The notes under the pieces were generated by a model. That model made no database searches and was not told the origin of the DNA. It was given only the letters and a program-made list of their open reading frames with translations. A stretch of DNA of 64,000 bases from Sequoia sempervirens (Eukaryota > Streptophyta > Pinopsida > Cupressales > Cupressaceae): NCBI GenBank assembly GCA_007258455.2, contig VDFB02358134.1, positions 217,181,152-217,245,151 on the forward strand, given 5' to 3'. This document shows positions 58,640 to 64,000 of the stretch, piece after piece. The position numbers were made by a program, and so were the translations under genes. How positions within the stretch are numbered: the first letter of the stretch is position 1; each line of letters opens with the position of its first letter.

Positions 58640-59390
58640 AATCATTCTTCTTTGAAGACTCGCCCATCTCCAGCGGTAGTATCTCCTTTAACAGTTTTGG
58701 CTTCTTCCACGGATGTAGTCCCTTCTTTTCGCACATCTCCTCTTTGAAAACTTCTTTTAGATTTTCTATTGTTTCCTCTAATGCCATTAGCTCAGCACAT
58801 ATTTTAAGGGCTTTCCACCCATGTTCAGCTCCTTCTTGCCATCAATCTTTAGTGCGACTCTCTGGCCATTTGATAAAGAGGTGATTTAAATCCACAAGCT
58901 TCGGGCCCCCACCATCCATTCCATCTATTTTTCCCTACCCTACTCCTGGTATCGCCCATTGCAGAATGCTTTCCATGTCCACTAAAAAATATTTATGCAC
59001 CAGAGTTTCAATAACTCTCCTCACCTCGTTCATTGGTTCTCCTAAGTCTAAACCCCAAGCCATAACCAATGAATAGATATCCATATTTGTTCTGAATCTA
59101 TGTGTCAATTTTTTGAATCCATCCCCCAACATTATTTGAACTGCTTGCACCACCTGCTCTTCCTTGTAGAGAAATAAACCTCGCATCCTTTACACAGATG
59201 CTTCACCCATAAAGGGGTCCAGCTTCCTCCACAATGTCATGGTGAAACTGGCCTCCATTTCTTTTCTATTTCATTTCCTTCCAACCTATCACCCACCGCC
59301 GAAAGGATACAATCCTATTATCCTTACACTCAAACTTGAAGAAGCATCGAGGGTGATAGGTGAATGTCATTATAACACCTCATTTTTCTA
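58640..59390 (-). pseudogene. Unidentified broken ORF, about 245 codons
   Basis: Minus strand reading starts with TFTYHPRCFFKFECKDNRIV and SFRRWVIGWKEM (59390-59275). After a frame change it continues EASFTMTLWRKLDPFMGEAS (near 59240). The best open part is 58935-59186, with EEQVVQAVQIMLGDGFKKLT, FRTNMDIYSLVMAWGLDLG and VRRVIETLVHKYFLVDMESI. It goes on past a stop with KIDGMDGGGPKLVDLNHLFI and KWPESRTKD, then a Glu/Lys-rich helix (ALEETIENLKEVFKEEMCEK). Stops near 59180, 58935 and 58845. It has no gag, pol or transposase motif known to me, and its composition is that of a soluble globular protein. It could be a host gene fragment or a repeated ORF of an unknown element. Confidence 0.5.
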
Positions 59391-59592
59391 GCCTTCTTCA
59401 TAAATGCACCATGCTTTTCACCTTTCCTATCTTAATTCACCAAAGTCAAGGTTTTGGTACTTTTCCTAACCTTACTACCTTAGTAACTTAGTTGCAAGTC
59501 TTTCTTGGTCATCTTTGTAGTCGATGGGTTGAAAGTTTAAAAAAAATTGAAACTTCAGACTTTGGTTCTAAGGTTCCAAATTTTAGTGACCA

Positions 59593-59692
59593 NNNNNNNN
59601 NNNNNNNNNNNNNNNNNNNNNNNNNNNNNNNNNNNNNNNNNNNNNNNNNNNNNNNNNNNNNNNNNNNNNNNNNNNNNNNNNNNNNNNNNNNN
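59593..59692. other. Assembly gap, exactly 100 N
   Basis: A run of 100 N. A round 100 is a common convention for a gap of unknown size. The sequences on its two sides are unrelated. Confidence 0.97.
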
Positions 59693-62600
59693 CCTCCATC
59701 TTGAGTTTCCACAACTCAAAGTTACTGCCATTGAACTTCTCTATTTCAATCTTTCCAGACATGCTAGCCATCTCAACCTGTAATAAGAAATAACAAACTC
59801 TACAATACTCCCACTGAACAGAATTGACTAAAAAAACCCAACGTACCCACAAGGATAACACAACTGGCTAGGCTCTGATACCACTTGTAAGGAAAATTAG
59901 ATGTAGAAACAATTCTCCTAACGCCAATACCTTAGGAAAGAATGTAGATACACTTTAAAATTTACACTTACAGTCTAATTAAGATGCACTATGAGGTAGA
60001 TAACAGAAACAAAGTATTTGACAATTACACAAGAACACCAGATATACATGGGAAAACCCTTACGGGAGAAAAACCCACCACACCAAGAGAAGTCACTTTG
60101 TATTACAATAACAAATAATTACATACAAGTTTTAGACTTATCTTTCTGATGTCTATTTACAACAACATTCACCATGAACAATCTTGTACATGAACCTTTC
60201 AAAATACAATCATTACATATTAGATTACATTTACTGATCATACAACCACCCAACAATCTGTCGATGCGACCAACTAGATCACAATCTGCAATCACCAAGT
60301 ATATCCATGTTGTTCCATGTCCGTCAAGCTTCCTCACAGAACCGTCAAACAAACAACCTTCCAACTGCTCAGATTCAGCTTCTCCTATTGGTCCACGAGA
60401 TTCCACATAGGACGGTCAAATGATAAAAAGAGATCCAAGCTTTGTTGGCATCTCGGTGAGACACTAAAAGTGTCTCCCCGATGCCCAAAAGCTTCATATC
60501 GATGTCGCCAAGAGTTCCATCGAGCTTACAACATGTATCGGCTTTAGTTTTCCTTTCGGCAAGACTATCACTCTCGCCAAGACATCTCAACGATCCTTCT
60601 TGTGTTACGCCAAAGCACCAAACAGTCGGCGAGACCTATCGCTTTTGCCAGGAGATCATAGCGAGGTCTAAAAGTCTCATAGATGTGAGTTTACCATTCG
60701 GCAAGAGTATCACTCTTCGGTGAGACCACATATCGATAAATAAAGTCATAGTGATCTCAACATTCCTATCGGTAAGACTTATCGCTCACCAAGAGGTTTC
60801 ATCGAGCAACATTAGGTTACACCGAAAGCATACAACTATCAGCAAGACCTATCACCTTGGCCAAGATGTTATGCTGAATACACACAAGTCATACCGAGCA
60901 CCAAGTCACAATCGGCAAGACTTACGTCCTTCGCCGAGAGATCATACCGAACTCCAAGACTTACCCCGAAGGCTCCAACATAAAGCGCTATTGGCAAGAC
61001 ATGTTCCTTTTGCTAAGACTTCTCATCGAGCCGCCGTGTTACACCGATGACTTCAATACATATCCCATCGGTGAGACTTTCCTATCGATGAGAGCTCATA
61101 GCAAACTACTAAGACTCTCCCTGACATACGATATCCAATTGAATGGCCTGTTGGCCAAAGATCTTCATGTGGTAAAAGGTTACAACAACTACTCTATGTC
61201 ATAGCGATAGACTTCAAAGAGAAAGCGGTTGGAAAGACCTCTACAAGATCACAACGACCTGTGCAAAACATGATGCTACCAATCTGCTAGTCGACTAGAC
61301 AAGACAGATGTCATACCGACTTGACTTCAATGGAGGTTTCAGCCTGTAATGTTTGAGGCATACATTTCCAATAATTGTTTTGTCTAAGTAAGAGTAAATA
61401 CCACGAACAAGAGCATGAAAAGCACGATATTTCACAATTGACAACATAGGAATCATCTATTATTTTTCACATAGTTCAAAATTCAAACAAGGGAAAACTG
61501 ATTCATATTGAGTTAATAAACTCAAACAAAGTGATAATCGATTTATGCATTGAAAGAGATCATGAAAAAACAATTCTAACCTATGGTATCAAGCTGAAGA
61601 GATAGTTGATATTAAGTATCAGAATATTAAGCATGTGTTCTTCCAGCCAATCAAGATGAAGATCATTACTTTGTTAGGATGGAGTTCGACATAGATAGAT
61701 TCATATGTTCTTTTGTTCATGACAATGTGGAGGATGCAGAGTTAAATTATTTGTCATCTGGTGGCTAGGCTGTCAAAACATATATGTACATAATCATGAA
61801 AGTCCAATAGTAATGCAAATTATGTGAATAAATTTACAAAAATTCTTTCAAATCAGAAGTAATTATGTTACACACCAATAAGGAGAATTGCAAAGACTTC
61901 AAGAATAATTTTATAGTGGGTAATGGCGCTACACAATACATGGGTTTTTTCCAAACACTACTCATCCAATGTTAATACAAAATTATATCAGTTTGAAGGT
62001 CAAAGAAAGCATTTTGTGGCATTGACAGCCATATTCCTACATTATTATATCAAATGCTACATAGATTAATAGTGCGATCGGTGGTGAAACCATTAGTTGG
62101 CAAGGGATGTACATAATTTATTCCAGCCACTGTTATTTGCTTGAGAACTTTGAATATTTTCAATTTTGTGATGTTTTTCACAATCATTGTGTGCCATCAA
62201 ACCACATTCAATTTGCACATATATAAAAAGATGATAGTCGATTTTTATTTGTTGATTCCTCTCTACGTCTTATGTAGTCAAGTTAATGATGAATGAGAAT
62301 ACAATTTTGAAACTAAAAATCTAGGAGAAAATTTTAGATGAATTAAATGGTGATGGGGCATGGTGTTTTCCTAAAAACTCATTTGAAATATATAATAGAA
62401 AATGGATTTCTTTCCTCACTTCATAGGCCAAGGAGAAAACCCTAAATGAATGAAGCATCGAAGTAACATGTACAATCGGAGCAAGTTCCCCAGATCTCTC
62501 TGACTATGAGGGTCTCTTCGATGAGGTTTTTCGGGGAAAGTCCTACCAATATCCAAACACCACTTACATTTCATCAGTGAAAACAAAGTCATGAGAATAT

Positions 62601-64000
62601 GAAGCAAGGTTTTATTTCATTGAAACATGATGAATATTTATTAAGAAAGATTTTAATGAAATAGTATTCGGTAGTTGATTATTTTTATCCGAAGAGCATT
62701 AATTGGGTGGAAATAAAAAATTGCCGATAAGAAAGATAAAATTAAAGTATTGTCAAATACTTTATTTTTCACCATGAGGGAAACAATTTTCACAAAAGGA
62801 GTTATAAAGTGGGTAATTGCTTTTATTTTAATGGGTGAAGAGTGAAGATTTCCAGCAAAGGAAAGATTTGATAAGCACTAAAATTATTTTCACTAAGATA
62901 CAACAATGAAGATCAAAATATTTTAATTTGCCGAAGGCAATTAATTAAAATAAAGTGAAATGTTGTAGTGGAAGAGCAAGTGAAGGGTCATAACTCTAGA
63001 AGATATAATGTATATATTCCAGATGAAATCAAATGAAAAAGGGATTAGAATTACAAACCATCAGTAGGTTAGGAAATCATTAGTATTAGATAGGTTGAAC
63101 AGTTTCCGAAATAAAATATCATGATGTGTATTGCAAAATATTTTGAAACAATGCAAATGGAGAAGAATTTTTAATTTGGTGGCTAAAATCAGGTGTTGTT
63201 GAAAATATATGATTATTTGGTTGTCTCCAACTTAATATTTCCTTATTATTTAAATTGGTATATCAAATATATATTCAATTTATCAAGGCACATTTGTTGT
63301 TCTTGTGTGGTGTGATTAATTGGTTTGTTTCAAAGAATTAAAATCCTTCTAGTCAATCACAGTAATCTGGAAGTATTATTTGGATCGATAAGAAGAGCCC
63401 TATAATCGATAAAATTATTACACTTTCTCCAATTTGGTTCTATCTTGTTATTCAAATCAAAGGTATTTGATCTGTCAAGGCACACTTGTTGCCTTTGTGT
63501 GATTCAGTTAACTGGTTCCTTCAAGGAAGGATTAAAACTTCCTATTAATTAATCACAGTAACCTGGTAAGAATCATTTGGATTGATAAGAAGATTCTGAT
63601 AGTTACATCCTTGCATGTTTATACAAGGTATAAACGGTCACAAGTTCCAAGCAATTTGAATTGTAGCCGGTAAGTAAGTCACATATCATTCACCTCTTGA
63701 CTCCATTAGCCCAACAAAAGTAGGCACTGGTCTTACCCATTTCATTTTAGAATTTTATAGAATCTTATTCATACATTCACATTTCAAATTTTAGTAGGAG
63801 TAGTTAGTAAGCCTTCATCTATCCCACTCTATGCCACTGTGCATAGATCTATAAATTCAATTATGTCATACAACTCTAAATTTGCTTCAGTTATCAAGGT
63901 CTACCCGCCTAGGTTTAGCAGAGCCTGAAGTGTAGGGAGTCATCAACCATATAGGTTAACTCCATTCGTTGGTTCAAAAATGTTGCAAGCTTGACCATAG
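59693..64000. repeat. Second copy of 41231-45734 (copia gag start, 5' LTR, giant LTR)
   Basis: The offset is 18462 up to 62663 and 18266 from 62677 on. I saw no difference in the stretches compared by eye. It contains the copia gag start (MASMSGK near 59771), primer site at 59872-59883, 5' LTR at 59886-61373, the ATTGT flank and the right part of the giant 3' LTR. Bases 44202-44410 of the first copy are replaced by 13 bp (62664-62676). ORFs here repeat those at 41657-44145 and are not genes. Confidence 0.92.

Noticed and set aside
58935..59186. An intact 83-codon gene
   Set aside because: The same protein reading extends both ways through stops and a frameshift, so this is the open middle of a larger broken frame.
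60119..62607. ORFs in the right-hand duplicate as separate genes
   Set aside because: They repeat the LTR ORFs of 41657-44145 and lie in copia and giant LTRs.

Overview
The window looks like repeat-dominated nuclear DNA from a large-genome seed plant. A gymnosperm is my best guess, because old long-LTR Ty3 and copia elements are stacked several deep, the DNA is AT-rich, and there is no intact host gene. The species cannot be named from this sequence. Nearly everything recognisable is LTR retrotransposon in decay. I see no rRNA, tRNA gene, CRISPR array or complete cellular gene. Stop codons inside the old polyproteins are mostly TAG or TAA where CAG, CAA or TGG is expected, which fits cytosine methylation and deamination.

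Left third (1-24612). A minus-strand Ty3 element enters from the left edge (gag 1-1010, primer site about 1240-1262, long LTR about 1263-3890). It abuts a plus-strand Ty3 pol (3900-6161). That pol is split inside its integrase by a complete gag-protease-only element (6162-11418, 5-bp target duplication TCATA) and resumes at 11424-12145. Two protease-bearing Tat-like relics without reverse transcriptase follow (12425-15990 and 16085-20942). Each has its zinc-knuckle-like segment downstream of the protease. Then come a copia-type LTR relic (about 21100-21700) and a stretch where I recognise nothing (21700-23250).

Middle (23257-51974). This is a four-level nest. Level 1 is a plus-strand gag of SIRE-like copia type (23257-24612, resuming at 50245-51974). 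Level 2, inserted in it, is a protease-bearing LTR element (24613-50239; target duplication GGGAA/GGGCA). Level 3, inserted in the level-2 protease, is a giant element (26299-45783; target duplication AGTCT). It has LTRs of about 4.2-4.3 kb and a 2.4 kb interior carrying an acidic open frame instead of pol. Level 4 consists of a 1.43 kb solo LTR (30237-31664) in its 5' LTR and a full-length minus-strand copia (35781-42911) in its 3' LTR. Each LTR of the giant element supplies the empty site for the insertion in the other, so all boundaries can be read directly. Reading frames also rejoin across the removed elements.

Right part (51975-64000). A 5'-truncated minus-strand copia (51975 to about 57290) is followed by tandem-repeat DNA (57300-58530) and an unidentified, broken minus-strand ORF (about 58640-59390). 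A gap of exactly 100 N (59593-59692) comes next. The rest (59693-64000) is an apparently near-identical second copy of 41231-45734 with one 209-bp segment replaced by 13 bp. Because it begins at an assembly gap, it may be a duplicated haplotype or an assembly artefact.

The most unusual items are the giant LARD-like element with its acidic ORF, a hairpin plus CpG-rich degenerate array shared by a Ty3-type LTR and a copia LTR, the pol-less gag-protease element, and the protease-before-knuckle order in the Tat-like relics.
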